Source: Chara braunii (taxonomy: Eukaryota > Streptophyta > Charophyceae > Charales > Characeae). Taken from it: DNA of 64,000 nt. This document shows positions 1 to 12,621 of the stretch, in pieces (the first letter of the stretch is position 1; the number at the start of each line of letters is the position of its first letter). A model generated the notes under the pieces. It was not told the DNA's origin and made no database searches. It worked only from the letters and a program-made list of their open reading frames with translations. Made by a program: the position numbers and the translations under genes. The stretch is taken from contig BFEA01000283.1 in NCBI GenBank assembly GCA_003427395.1, positions 1,093,226-1,157,225 of the forward strand. The letters are read 5' to 3'.

Positions 1-186
1 CCCGCCGCCGCTTCGCCCCTTGGGCGCGCTCTCTCGTTTTCTGGTGCGCTGTTAACATTGCGGTACGCGCGCCACTCTGCCCGCCCCCCCTCCCTCGATC
101 GCCTCCATCCGCCGGCCGGCAACAAAACTTCACCCCCCAGTCCGGCGCGGAGCGGACCATCGACCTTCCCCCACGGCCAATGCTGC
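1..186. other. GC-rich left edge, no gene recognised
   Basis: The first 186 bases are strongly GC- and C-rich, unlike the AT-rich DNA that makes up most of the window. No open frame with recognisable content crosses it. It could be the end of a gene, a promoter CpG island or a repeat cut by the window edge. I cannot decide which. Confidence 0.4.
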
Positions 187-195
187 TTAAGGGGC

Positions 196-1656
196 AGGAT
201 GAATTTGACAATGAGAAGGTCGAGCTCGTGAAAAGTACGTGCACATGAAAAAATCAACTTAAGTATGAATCGGAACATCACAACAAATATGAGCTTGACA
301 ATAAGAAGTTTGAACTAGTGAAAAAGGCACATGCAGATGGAGGAAAGATAAACTAAGTATGAACCGGAACATCACAACACACATGAACTTGACAATGAGG
401 AGCTAGAACTAGTGAAAGGCACTTGCACATGGAGGAGAGATCAACTAAGTATGAACCGGAACATCACAACATACATGAACTTGACAATGAGAAGCTAGAA
501 CTAGTGAAAGGCACTTGCACATGGGGGAGAGATCAACAAAGTATGAACCTGAACATCACAACACACATGAACTTGACAATGAGAAGATTGAACTAGTGAA
601 AAGGCACATGCATATGGAGGAGAGATCAACTAAGTATGAACCGGGACATCACAACACACGTGAACTTGACAATGAGAGGATTGAACTAGTGAAAAGGCAC
701 ATGCACACAAAGGAGAGATCAACTAAGTATGAACCGGAACATCACAATAGACATGAACTCGACAATGAGAAAATTGAACTAGTGAAAAAACACATCCACA
801 TAGAGGAGAGATCAACTAAGTATGAACCGGAACATCACAACACACATAAACTTGACAAATGAGAAGATTAAACTAGTGAAAGGCATATGCACATAGAGGA
901 AATTTCAACTAAGTATGAATCGGAATATCACAACACACATGAACTTGACAATGAGGAGTTAGAACTAGTGAAAGACACTTGCACATGGAGGAGAGATCAT
1001 CTAAGTATGAACCGGAACATCACAACACACATGAACTTGACAACGAGAAGCTAGAACCAGTGAAAGGCACATGCACATAGAGAAGAGATCAACTAAATAT
1101 GAATCGGAACATCACAACACATATGAACTTGATAATGAGAAGTTAGAACTAGTAAAAAACACATGCATATAAAGGAAAGATCAACTAAGTATCAGCCGGA
1201 ACATCACAAGACACATGAACTTCACAATGAAAAGATTGAACTAGTGAAAAGACACATGCACGTAGATGAGAGATCGACTAAGTATGGATCGGAACACCAT
1301 AGCACATATGAACTTCATAATTAGAAGATTCACTAGTGAAAAGCACATGCACATAGAGCAAAGATCAACTAAGTATGAGCCGGAACAACACAACACACAT
1401 GAACTTGACAAATGAGAAGATTAAGCTAGTGAAAGGCATATGCACATGGAGGAAAGTTCAACTAAGTATGAATCGGAACAACACAACAAACATGAACTTG
1501 ACAATGAGGAGCTAGAACTAGTGAAAGACACTTGCACGGAGGAGCGATCATCTAAGTATGAACCGGAACATCACAACATACATGAATTTGACAATGAGAA
1601 GATTGCATTAGTGAAAATGCACATGCACGTAGAGGAGAGATCAACTAAGTATGAAG
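196..1656 (+). repeat. 93-bp minisatellite array, 16 copies
   Basis: The motif AAGTATGAACCGGAACATCA recurs 16 times, starting near 261, 355, 447, 539, 632, 725, 818, 911, 1003, 1095, 1187, 1280, 1371, 1464, 1554 and 1647. Spacing is 90-94 bp and mostly 92 or 93. A 93-bp unit is 31 codons, so stretches of it stay open as a charged 31-residue repeat (515-862 and 1440-1766), rich in Glu, His and Lys. The 92-bp units and the inserted A near 858 and 1411 break the frame, and several units carry stops. I read it as a tandem satellite rather than a working gene. A decayed repeat-protein gene is the alternative. Confidence 0.9.
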
Positions 1657-1660
1657 CGGT

Positions 1661-1915
1661 GTCGAGCGAATCGACCCCCGCGCGAGCGAGGGCTCTCCCA
1701 GTCGCGTCACACAGGAGAAACTTAGGCTTTCAACCTTTTAGAGACAACTCAGGGACGATACGATAACCCACGTCGACCCTTCGTCGCTCCGGCCGAGTGC
1801 GCCAGCTGTAAATCCCGCGGTCCCCTACGACAGAATAGGTTCTCGCGGGGCACAACTTACCTTCCCTAAGGGGTTGTTACCACCCTTAGGGGCGTATCCC
1901 TACCGAGCTACCGAC
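1661..1915 (-). repeat. LTR-B family end, copy 1
   Basis: Read on the minus strand, this block matches the 3' part of two other LTR ends in the window, at 12622-12860 and 43450-43685. Shared landmarks are GTAGCTCGG..GGGATACG, a G-rich stretch, CTGGCGCACTCGG, and a run ending in ACA at the boundary. No primer binding site follows the boundary here; the 93-bp array abuts it directly. That fits a 3' LTR or a solo LTR. The outer (5') limit is not visible to me because similarity to the other copies fades beyond 1915. Confidence 0.6.
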
Positions 1916-3695
1916 CCACATGCGAAGACTTTTAGATGCAATTGCAGAGGTAGGTCAGTCGAGGGCGTTTGCTCGTTCGTTGTAGCATAGGTACGCATGG
2001 TTCAACGCCAAAGTGGACCCGAACGCCGTCCGTCCCTGGGGCGCTGATCTCCCAGGAATCAGACCGATGTCGGTCGACTAGGACGTGATATTCCAAGCGT
2101 CAGAAAATCTCAATCAATCCTAGTCCCTTCTTTCAAAGACAATCAACAGTTACTCAGACAAAAGACTCAAGTCAACATAAGTTGACGTATTCTCTGAAAT
2201 CGATACAATCATACATATACTCGTTTGGGTTGTCACGACTTCCGCCTTGATGAGATGCGTTGCCAAGTTCTTTCCTTCCACCCCATATCGACTGCTAGAA
2301 AAGAATGCAGACAAATCTCAATACTCAAGTAAAGCTAGGATGTCGTCGCACTAGTGATGACAATGCCCCCACTTTAACTTTGGTGTGAATGTCATTTGCA
2401 AGTAATCTGGCTACCACTATACAAGCCAGCGATTGACTTGAGCGACCGAACATTGGGTGCCCCATTGAGGTCAAGGATTCATTTTTAAATCTTGTTGGTC
2501 GCTTTATATTTAAGGCAATACTTTATTCACATCTTCCTGTCAACTAGTTGATCGCCCCAGGCTTGCACTTCTCATGGTGCAAACCTACCCACGAAGGTAG
2601 TGCCTACACGCACTCCGTCCATAGCTAGTGAGCACATGAACTAGGCTTCTTACGACACCAGTCCCCCATTCGTCTGTGGCTCCTAAGACGGTCACTAGAA
2701 AGGTAAACTATAGCGGTTTTTCTTAACGTGAGCCGCCAAGAACTTAACGCCTTCCGTGAATAGCACACGTCCATCCCCTAGGAGGTGGTTTGGAATACCC
2801 CTCGTCCTCGCTCGAGCGAACCTCGGATCTCAGAAGTCGGGCTGGCTCCACCACGACAGCATGGTATCCCCCCGCCTAAGCGGTCCACTCCGAGTCGTTA
2901 ACAGGGTCGGCCCCTGAGGCAACGAACCCCCGCCTCAGATGCCTCCTAGGGAAAGGAAATGCACTTACCACAGCAGACGGTCAGCCTTTTATCGCCTGAC
3001 GTCAAGGACGAACCTAGACGAAAAAGGAGATCAGAGGAGAAAATCATTCAGACAGACGGGCACGGATAGAGAATGACATTCGGGAAAGAATGGGTAACCT
3101 CAGGGAAAATCTACGTCCAATTCACTTCTTCTCCTTTGTGTGATCGCTCCGTTTCTCGTCGTCTGCTGTCTTCCCATCCTTTCAATATGCATGCAGGCAA
3201 AAAATAGAAACCAATCATCATTCCATTCACTCTTGCTGACATGATTAAATCTCAATTTTTCAGCATTCTTCTACTTACCTGCACATCAGATCAAAAAACA
3301 ATTCAAAAAAAAAAAACGATGCAAACCCATTTTCAAGTCAGACTCCCACTCATACGCGAATGCACACATCTCCTCTACCTTTTCAATAAACGTTCAAAGA
3401 ACAGGGTCAAGCAAGTGTGGGTTCACACAGGTGTGAAGGGGACTGAGTCAGGTTAACTGACCTTAGCAAACGGCTTACTCAAGAAAGCCGTATAAACCAC
3501 ACTCCAAGTGAGAAGATCGCCGCAGTAAGCTGTCAGAAAAGTGATCCTCACCACTCCCTCAAGGATCGCCCACTAACACACAATCCCCTCAGTATCTCAG
3601 CGTTGTCACTACTTGCGACCAGTACCACTATGCCACCACTGTGTCGAAGCGTCGCCACCGCAATATGCGGACAGCACAACGTCAACATCACCTCA
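1916..3695. other. Noncoding DNA between LTR-B end and satellite
   Basis: I see no coding region, RNA gene or tandem repeat in these 1.8 kb. Part of it may be the remaining body of the LTR-B copy at 1661, but I could not align it to the other copies. The short open frame at 3241-3456 has no recognisable content. Confidence 0.4.
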
Positions 3696-4827
3696 AAGAT
3701 CTACACTAGACCAAATCACAAGTATTGAGCATGAGATCATCCATGAAAGAATCGGAGCATCTCCTACTAGTATGTGAGTGAAAAGCAAGACCTACACTAG
3801 ACTATATCACAAGATTTGAGCATGATATCATCCATGAAAGAATCAGAGCATCTCCTATTAGTGTTTGAGTGAAATGCAAGAGTTACACTAGGCTATATCA
3901 CAAGATTTGAGCAAGATATCATCCGTGGAAGAATCAGAGGATCTCCTACTAGCATGTTAATGAAAAGCAAGATCTACATTGGGCCAATTCACAAGTATTG
4001 AGCATGAGATCATCCATGAAAGAATCAGAGCATCTCCTACTAGCATGTGAGTGAAAAGCAAGATCTACACTAGGCTGTATCACAATATTTGAGCAAGAGA
4101 TCATCCATGGAAGAATCGGAGCATCTCCTACTAGCATATGAGTGAAAAGCAAGATCTACATTAGACCGAATTACAAGTATTGAGCATGAGATCATCCATG
4201 AAAGAATCGGAGCATCTCCTACTAACATGCAAGTGAAAAGCAAGATCTACACCATGCTATATCACAAGACTTGAGCAAGAGATCATCCATGAAAAAATCG
4301 GGGCATCACCTACTAGTGTGTGAGTGAAATTCAAGAGTTGAAATAACCCAAATCACAAGAATTGAACATGAGATAATTCATAGAAGAATCGGAGCACTAC
4401 CTACTTGTATATGAGTGAAAAACAAGAGTTCGAGTAGCCCAAATCACAAGTGTTGGGAATGAGATCATCCATAGAAGAATCGGAGCATCACCTACTAGTG
4501 TGTGAGTGAAATGCAAGAGTTGAAGTAACTCAAATCACAAGGATTGAACATGAGATCATTCATAGAAAAATCGGAGCACTACCTACTAGTGTGTGAGTGA
4601 AAAACAAGAGTTTGAGTAACCCAAATCACAAGTGTTGAGCATGAGATCATCCCTAGAAGAATCGGAGCATCACCTACTAGTGTGTGAGTGAAACGCAAGA
4701 GTTACAATAGGCTATATCACAAGATTTGAGCAAGAGATCATCTATGGAAGAATCGGAGGATCTTCTACTAGCATGTGAGTGAAAAACAAGATCTGCACTA
4801 GGCCAAATCACAAGTATTGAGCATGAG
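3696..4827 (+). repeat. 91-bp satellite array, about 12.4 copies
   Basis: The motif GAGATCATCCATG recurs at 3736, 3827, 3918, 4009, 4100, 4191, 4282, 4373, 4464, 4555, 4646 and 4737, always exactly 91 bp apart. Substitutions are common but I found no indels across the 12 intervals. At least three subtypes are intermixed, distinguishable at the ATTGAGCATGAG, TTTGAGCAAGAG and TTGAACATGAG positions. The array ends where the solo LTR begins at 4824. It is unrelated to the 93-bp array upstream. Confidence 0.93.
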
Positions 4828-5819
4828 GATCAGGGTCCTCGGTAGGCCTATGGGACCCTGTTCACAGCATTGCCCGCCCTCAATGAAGGCGAAGGTGCCC
4901 GCCCTAAGTGAAGGCGGGCCTGACATATCGCAAGAGACCCTCGACTGTCGATTTCATATTTGGGGTCCAGGCAGTCGCGACGCGACAGTTCGTTGAGAGA
5001 AACTCAGGCCGGGCAACAAAGACATTTCCACGGCCTTCCGGGCTTTTCCAAAGAATGCAGGCCCTGGGCGTGATTCGCAGCCTCATACAGAGACAGTTGG
5101 GCGCCCAACCGAACGAGGCCCAACAGCCCAAGTAGCTGTTGTATACAGGCAGCCTCCTGGTGCCTTTCAGAAGCTTCTGCGCCCAGGCCAACTCTTGCCA
5201 TAAAGGAAAGAGCTCACCCCGGGAAGCCGCATTCAGGCAGTCACATGCTAACGGCAGCGCTGCTGGAGCAAAAGCTCACGGCTGCTGGCTGGCGCTGAAA
5301 GTTGAGGTGCAACACGTAAGGTCGTGTAGGGAAGAAGGCCGCTGCTGAGGGCAGCGCCATAGCCCAGCCACCATAGCTGGTGGGCTTGGTCTACAATGAG
5401 GCGCAGGGGTGGTATTCGGGTGTAAGAAAGGACAGACGTGGGTGTAAAGTCAGGAGATAGGTGAAGGATGATGATGATGATGATGTGAGGGCACTTACCT
5501 TGTATTGGCGATGGTCTGCATGAGCGACATCTTCAAGTACTTCGGGTTGTTGTTGATGTCAACAGTTGCATTGTCAATTAGTAGGCTGTAGTAGTTGTGT
5601 TAGGAGTAGGCTGGGCGCTGAGCGCTAAGTAGGAGAGTGAAGGGACTGGACTTGATGAGGAGAGAGTATGCTCTCCATGACATTGGTTTTTAGTACTAGG
5701 AACCTTTACTGCTGTATTATCGGTGCAATGCTGCTTTTTGGACATGGTGTGACTATCTGGCTTTTTATGTGATGGTGTAATCTGGAATTGTCATCTCGCT
5801 GTTGCTTATTTTCCTTGCA
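4824..5819 (+). repeat. Diverged solo LTR related to element 2
   Basis: The block begins TGAGGATCAGGGTCCTCGGT and ends TTTTCCTTGCA, matching the termini of the element 2 LTRs at 30124 and 38664. Internal landmarks are also shared in order: CCCTAAGTGAAGGCGGGC, AGAAGCTTCTG, a TACTTCGGG..GTTGTTGATGTCA segment and a GGGCGCTGAGCGC segment. It is 996 bp, against 942 bp for the element 2 LTR, and much more diverged. No internal region follows, so it is a solo LTR or a truncated end. The satellite lies only on its left side, so I could not confirm a target duplication. Confidence 0.6.
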
Positions 5820-5825
5820 ATTTAT

Positions 5826-5856
5826 AATAAATAAATAAATAAATAAATAAATAAAT
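5826..5856. repeat. (AAAT)n microsatellite
   Basis: A run of AAAT units lies between the solo LTR and repeat R. The second copy of R, at 28013, is preceded by a similar A-rich AATA run, so the simple repeat may belong to R rather than to the LTR. Confidence 0.85.
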
Positions 5857-7142
5857 CTAACAACTACCTACCTCTTCTAGCCAGGTGTAACCCCCTCGTT
5901 TCAGTGGGGCTATCAGTAAGTACTTACTGTAACTAACTCTGAGTTCGAGGTCGCGGGTTCGAGCCTCGACCGTCCGAATTCGAGGTAAATTGTAGTTGAG
6001 TTCCTCGCAAAAAGGATTTAGCTCAGGGTTCGGGCAGATTCGTTCCCCAAGTTTCTTGCTTAACAATCTGCCTTGAAACCAACTGAGCTAACTCCTACTT
6101 GGTTTAGAAGAGGAGCTGCGCACGTCTACATAAAGTAGTGGGGCTTGGTCCGCCTAGTGGCCTGAGCCCAATTGTGTGTGTGCACGGTTGCTGGTCTGCG
6201 TGCCTGTCTAAGTTGTGATTGCCGGCTTGAGTGTGTGTGTGACCCGCAAGGGCACTTGGTTGACTGAAAGGCCTGAAGGGGCGGTACTTACCTGTATCCA
6301 TGACATTAAGGGTCGCGGCAAGAAAGTTATCAAGTATGGGGGTAGGCCCGCACACTTAGAACAGCGGGAAAAACACTCAAGTAACAGATATGTCGGTGCC
6401 TCTCAAGTAGAGGTAGATAGGTAGATATGTCGGGTACTCAAGGGTGAGAAGAAGACAAAGTTGGCATTTTTAGAGGCCCAGTACCGGTAGATAGGTGGGT
6501 ACCAGTTCAAATAGCCTGAGTCTTGGACTTGTATACGCTATATCAGAGTCTTCAATGATGTTTCCCTTTGAAAGGGATGACGCCACCAGTTGTTTGGGAG
6601 ACCGTGCGGTCAAGAAGTCACTGCTCAAGAGGCAAACTCCTCCCTTCACATGGGAGGCCGAGCGAGAGCCTCAACCTAGCTTGTGTTATAAAGCAAGGTT
6701 TGAGGTACCGCTCGAGCAAATGCTAGCAATCCGGGCGCTAATGAAAACCCAATGATCGCACGTTTATAATTGCCCCGACCGTATGGTCAGGGCGTATATT
6801 AATTTATCCTCACTAATGTACTGGCGATTAAGTCTCAGTGTGTGTCGTAGGTCTATCCGACACATCACTAACCCAATCGACCCCTCGACCTCTTTGGCCG
6901 AAGGGTATTAGTACTGACCCTAACCATCAGACCGCTCGTCTCAATAACGTGCGCGCGTACTTAACGAAATTTTCTCACCGATTTCCCCTGGCCTCAATAG
7001 TCGAGGAAATCGTTTTCAAAGTGTCGTGCGAAAAACGAGTACACTTTTAAGTTCATACCGACTTCGTCATGGTGGTCGGTGCAATCGGTGTGTTGACTGT
7101 AAAAATGTGGTCAAATACCTTTGTAAGGGTATTTGGTCCGAG
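5857..7142 (+). repeat. Unclassified interspersed repeat R, copy 1
   Basis: About 1.28 kb is collinear with 28013-29275, with roughly 85-90% identity by eye and small indels. The left part contains a tRNA-type B box, GCGGGTTCGAGCCTC, near 5953. It also holds a pair of inverted tRNA D-arm-like pieces: TTAGCTCAG near 6020 on the plus strand and GAGTTAGCTCAGTTGG on the minus strand near 6095. Two short frames that look alike (6495-6755 here, 28661-28870 in copy 2) diverge in ways that do not suggest protein selection. Near the right end CAAATACC and GGTATTTG form a small hairpin. It could be a SINE- or LARD-like element. I cannot assign a class. Confidence 0.75.
5930..6100. other. tRNA-like segments inside repeat R
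   Basis: The plus strand has a B-box-like T-arm (GGTTCGAGCCTC; GGTTCGATCCTC in copy 2), preceded by anticodon-arm-like sequence CTAACTCTGAGTT. About 60 bp later two half-tRNA 5' ends face each other, each with an A-box core TTAGCTCAG. Full tRNA folds are not obtained, so these are tRNA-derived pieces rather than a tRNA gene. Confidence 0.45.
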
Positions 7143-10100
7143 AGTATTCCCAGACCCTGTTAAGCGACGTCCCCGTCGCTAGGGATGTTTGTCACGATTG
7201 TTCATACAATCCTCCTTGGATCATTTTCGTGATGATGAAATCAACACGTAAAATATAACATGATCGATAACATCACTGCACAAATGATACAATACAAAAC
7301 CATACATGTACTTTTTCTTTCCTTTTTAAAAGAGAAGGTAATTCCCTTTCTCAAAATAAGGCGCATCTTTGATAAGTGGATAGCCAAATCCAAGTCCTTG
7401 GATTGAGATACGGTCAAGATTCATATTGCGTCCCTTGATATATTCTATCATTGTCGGGACTCCAATCCGGGTCTCCCACACAGTGAAACTCCCAAACCAA
7501 CTCAATGAACCAATGGTGGGGATACTGAATCTGTACTAGAAACACCGATCATCTTTTCCACATCTTTAGACTTTCTTCCCAACCCCTCGTTGGTTGTCCG
7601 TAGAGCTAGAAAATCTAACCCTTTGGACGTGGGTCTCAACCAAAATCAAAATTACCGTCCCACCCGAAGTCTAATGCGAGGGGATCGGCGGCCTTGGTCT
7701 AAGCCCACCACAGTCCGGTTGATGAGGCCATATCTGCAACCCACTTTGTTGTTATATTAACAGTGTTCCCCATATTGGTTGGGCAATAACAGGTAAATCC
7801 TATCATAAAAAAAAAATTCACATATTTGAAAGACTGCTGTCGACCCCTCCGATAACTACCTGGGTTGATTCCTTCATCAGGGTGGCCACCCCTCGGGTTT
7901 CAACTCTAGGCCAAAATCAGAAGGTCCGCTTCCTGGTTATACTCGGTCAGCAGTCCACGCAGGGAGTTACGTCCCAAAAATGTCAATTTTCCACCATAAG
8001 CTTGGTAATTTCAGTCCCTCAGACTGACCTCCTGAAGTGGATGAACAATGTTCAATTCAATATATACCAAAAAAATCATCATCAAAATATATTTTCATCC
8101 TTGTCAAGTTGGCACTCCGTGGATGAACGATGTTCATTTAAAACCATAAAGATAAATATTTCGTTGTCAGGTTGCCACTTACTGGATGAACAAGGACCAT
8201 CGTCAGATTCCCATTTAGGGGTCGTGTCCTCCAAGTCTCGATCACAGCTTGGTCAGACACATGTCTTGGGGATCTTTCAAAACATACAGAATTGCCCCGT
8301 ATTCCAAATAAAATATTGGCTTCCACATCACCATCAATGCAAAGACATTTTTCAAAACATCAACATTTCCGAATGAGTTTCTACTTTGGATCTCACGGAC
8401 TTATCTCAGATAAACCCTATAGAGAAATAAGCGGCGCCTTTTAAAGACATCTCTCTGATGTCTTTCCAAGCAGACACTTATCGTGCTTGCACAATATTAA
8501 TGATCCGAGGGTCCAAAATAATTTCAAAATTCAAATTAAACTTAATTTAGGTCATCGTCATACTGACTCTTGGGGTTTGCCTTTCGATAATACACTGCAT
8601 GAATGTATGCACAATACTTGGATATGTGTTTCAAGTTAAAGTTGCCCAAAAAATAATTACCTCTTTTCAAAGACAATCATAGAAAAATCGAACTACATTC
8701 CGTCATCCAGATCGGTATCATCAACGAAGAAACATATCATAAGCAACTTGTGACTATACGCAGGGTTTTCCCCCTGTTTTCATGGTACTTTTACAATCCA
8801 ATTGTAAATAACATTCTCCTGCGATAAATAAGGAATACTACTCAAGATACTATAAAACATATTCGATAATGCACGGAAAGTAATTAACAATTTATATGAT
8901 ATCAAAACATTCAGTCATACCAATTCAAACAAATATCAACTCGTAACCTTATCAATAATGAGAACAATTGTTACAATTGAGATTGCACAAGAACAAATCA
9001 CAGTGAAGTTACAAAGATAACAATAACAATGACATAACATATATTACTCTTTTAGGCTTAACAGGGGTATATCATGTCGAGGGGTGTTGTAATCCAATCA
9101 AAGGATAACATCTCACATCCCGAGCCCCGCTTCTAGGACCGAGTCTCATCACATCTCCCTCCGATTCCAGTGCATGTACCTAGCCGACCCGATCGAGAAC
9201 AGTCAGACGACCCCATTCACACCCTTCTAAAGGCTGGTTGATAAGACCATACATTTTCAGGGTGTGGTGGACCCACCTAGCATGAGCCCCGCTCAAGCTA
9301 CCACTCCGAGCGTGCTCGGATTAAGTAGTAGTCGTCTCACTCACCGTCACAGTTCAAACAAGACCTTAAACACCTTCCTCCCTTTCGACGATAGTGTAGT
9401 CATCTCCCCGGTACAAGGAAAATAACAACACCTTACTGTTGACTAGGAACATTATTCCAGTGTGGGTCTCACTACCTCCTACATGACTTAATTATACCCT
9501 CTTCAAGTCTCTCAAACAAAGGTATCAATCAACATTTCAATTCCCCAAAGGACAGGTCCTGCATGTCGACCTCCTTGAGATAATTCTTTCTCTTCAAAGG
9601 TTGGTCACTCCATTCACTTTCGGTCTCATGTTGACCATGAATTTCATATAGTTTTTCTACCCTTATCGAAGAAAGCAATTAATAAACATATCCAGGCAAG
9701 CACAAACATTCACCAAGCAATTAATAAATATATACATAACAAATTCAAACTTCACTCAATCAATAACAAAACATACAATGATACATCACTTGAAACATAT
9801 ATCATTCATTCCCATACACATTCATTCATACCAAGTCATACACATTTATCATCGTGGGAATAAGTAGTTTTATCACTCTTTATATAATACTGTAGTTCGA
9901 GGAGTTGAATAACCCTCAAATTGACACTCTCATATTCGAATTATATTGAGTAGTTTCTTAAAAGTAATAGTTACTCAGATAATCTTATATTCATAGTTGA
10001 CATGATACAATTCCAAGGGGTTAAACGATCGTCAAGGTTTGAGTTTAGTCATATAGCTTCCAAATTAGATAAATATAATCAGACTTTTTATGCAATGATT

Positions 10101-12600
10101 GCTAAAGTTGATTAATTATCATAATCTATCGTATACTTACCTTTCAAGTAGATGGCCGAATATTACGTTGACTATACTACTCATTCCTAAGGATAAGTCG
10201 GTCACTAAGTGGATAATTAACTTGTATTTCATAATCTTCTAAAGGTTAAATTATTTTTTCAATAAGCAACCTTATCAAGCAGACTCTATACCTCATTAGC
10301 ATAATATCATAACCAGACCTTTAGTAAGTAGTAAATGTCTAACAGTCAAGAAAACTAAGCACATTATCACTTACTTCATTTCATTTACCTATTCATACTA
10401 TCTCACAATTTGACAATAATTAGATTTATAAGGCTACAATATCATGTATATCTCAAGCTTGTCCGACGAAAATGTATACTAAATGTCGAGACCTCGTTGT
10501 ACTTTGATGGAACCTAATATATAATCGTCCATTATCACTTAAATGCACATATCATACAAAAACGTTTAACCTTTTATCATTACAACTTCACGAATTAAGT
10601 AACTTTTAAGTGAATATCCTCATCATCAGACCATATTTAGTAGAGTTTTGGAGAGGACAATTATCTTAAACAGATAATGATGGAGTCATACGTATATACG
10701 ATACAACCTCTAAAGTTAGACAACCGTCGAAACTGAGTTTATCGTTATGACCTATATCGTATAACTTCAAGAATTTAATGATCTTGTTAGACTATGTAAG
10801 CAATGACTAATATGATTAGTTTAATCTACAATCTTGTATCCAGACTATACGACAAATGACCTCGCTAATGCTCATAGTTTTTAAGTAGGTAGCCTAACAG
10901 CTACATATTTTTTTATGGGCTTAGAATGTCTGTTCGACATTCACGCACATTATTTAATTTCAAAGGGAAACTAACAGTACATATCATCCTTTTTTCCCTT
11001 ACCTGAGTCGGATATTTTCTCGTCACTCAAAACATGTACTATAATGACGAGACACTGAGGAAATTTCATCCTTCTTATATTTTGACAGTGATCGAGATTA
11101 GAGATTGAAACCTCATTGGAACAATACTCAAGCTTTGTTACTTCAGGACAAGCAACACTTGAATCCTGCTAAGGTTACCTCTTAGACGATTCCCCTTATA
11201 CAGTGGGGTAGGAGATAACCCTGCATAGATTGCTATGGCATAGATAGAAAACGTGCAAGCATGATACACAAGCAATGATCTGCTGGTGTGACTTGCGAAA
11301 CGAATAATGAATCATATACGCACTATGACAATGGAATCGTAAAGTGCGGCAGTTGAAAAATGACAATTAACTATCGAGGATGAGGCAGGAAGGAAGATAC
11401 GAGTGTAACATCTTATAGGGTAAGTACAAAAAAATGACTTAAGGCGTGACAAAGAAGTGTCATAGTATTGCTTGCACTTATAGCAGTACTAGACCATCCT
11501 ACCAGGGAATGATGTATGCTCGAGTGAGTCCTCCAAGTTATGACGCAATCCCACATCTTTCCATATTTTTTCCTTATCTTCCTTTCGCGAAGTCAATAAA
11601 CCCATTCAGATAATTTCTCTTGTCGCCCTTCTGTTATTCTGTCAGTTCCTTACTTGTGTGCCTTAGGGGGTATGACAAATGAATCTTTACACGCAGACGT
11701 ACAACTCTGTGATTAAAGAAATAATGATGCTAGCCATGTTGGGTTGGAACTATGTAGGGGTGAGATAGTAATGGGTCAAAATGACCCCCACACTGGTTCC
11801 GTAGAAAATGATCATATAACCAAGGTTTCCTTGTTGTACAAGAGAACTAGCTCACAGACAAGATTGAGATATGACCCTGATAGTAAAGCTATTCGTAATG
11901 CGCTAGAACCTATGAACTTTACATTATACAAGTTATCATGTTGCCCTACTATCGACACTAACCAAGGATGTATGGAGTTTTCTACCTTGTAAGTTGGTAA
12001 GCAATGCATTGAATAGATAATTCAATCGAACAAGGAACGAAATTCCGTCATAACCCTACAACATGGATATGACTAAAAAGACACAGGAAAGGAAAGTACT
12101 GTGAAAGTAAGGCTGACCAAGTCAGTCTACACTAGCTGAAGATAAATAGAATAAATAGTCATGCACCTATCCCTCCTTGACCCTTGAGAATCTTAAGAGA
12201 GTCAATGTAGTCGTTAATCACACAAACGGATGCCTCGAGTACGTAAACTGAAGGAAGGATCTAGCACATCCAAACACCTCCCTCAAATCGTTCACTACCC
12301 GAACTTCTAACTTCTATGTAAAAGTATTATATTCACTAGCCGACATAGACTTCTAACTATCCTATACCGCAATTCGTTCTTCTAACGGCGTTGGTAGTTA
12401 GCCGAAGTCCCTAACAACATGACCCTTGTAGGTACAATCGATATAACTGGACATCTTTCCAAGCGCATCACATCTATTCGGCACAATTCCAACCCGCATA
12501 TCATAGATTATATCAGTTTGATTAAATGATGTTGTTTTGTCGTGATCATCTTTTTACCGTACCCGAGTTCGTTCACTGAGGATCTCGGCTCGAAAGCGAG
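7143..12600. other. AT-rich noncoding region
   Basis: No coding region or RNA gene is recognisable in these 5.4 kb. The long frame at 7882-8376 has low-complexity, non-familial content and spans three loose copies of TGGATGAACAATGTTC (near 8038, 8120 and 8183). The segment 9100-9500 is less AT-rich. Because LTR-B ends in the same orientation lie at both sides (1661 and 12622), part of this stretch could be the interior of a noncoding LTR element. I saw no gag or pol remnant to confirm that. Confidence 0.4.
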
Positions 12601-12619
12601 ATCCCCTACAACGGCGCCA
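12601..12619 (-). promoter_or_regulatory. Primer binding site, tRNA-Asp type
   Basis: On the minus strand the site reads TGGCGCCGTTGTAGGGGAT and sits two bases after the ACA that ends the LTR. Its first 11 bases complement the 3' end of plant tRNA-Asp (..CAACGGCGCCA, from general knowledge), the primer used by some plant Ty3/gypsy lineages such as Athila. This marks the start of the internal region of a minus-strand LTR element. Confidence 0.7.
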
Positions 12620-12621
12620 CC

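Noticed and set aside
1-5819. CRISPR array suggested by the regular spacing of the two satellites
   Set aside because: Units are contiguous and similar along their whole length, with no unique spacers, and the window is eukaryotic.
6495-6755. A conserved small protein in repeat R (similar frame at 28661)
   Set aside because: The frames are similar because R is duplicated; one is cut short by an indel and the differences change amino acids freely.
7882-8376. 164-codon frame in the AT-rich region
   Set aside because: No recognisable domain; it overlaps short degenerate repeats and lacks any supporting context.
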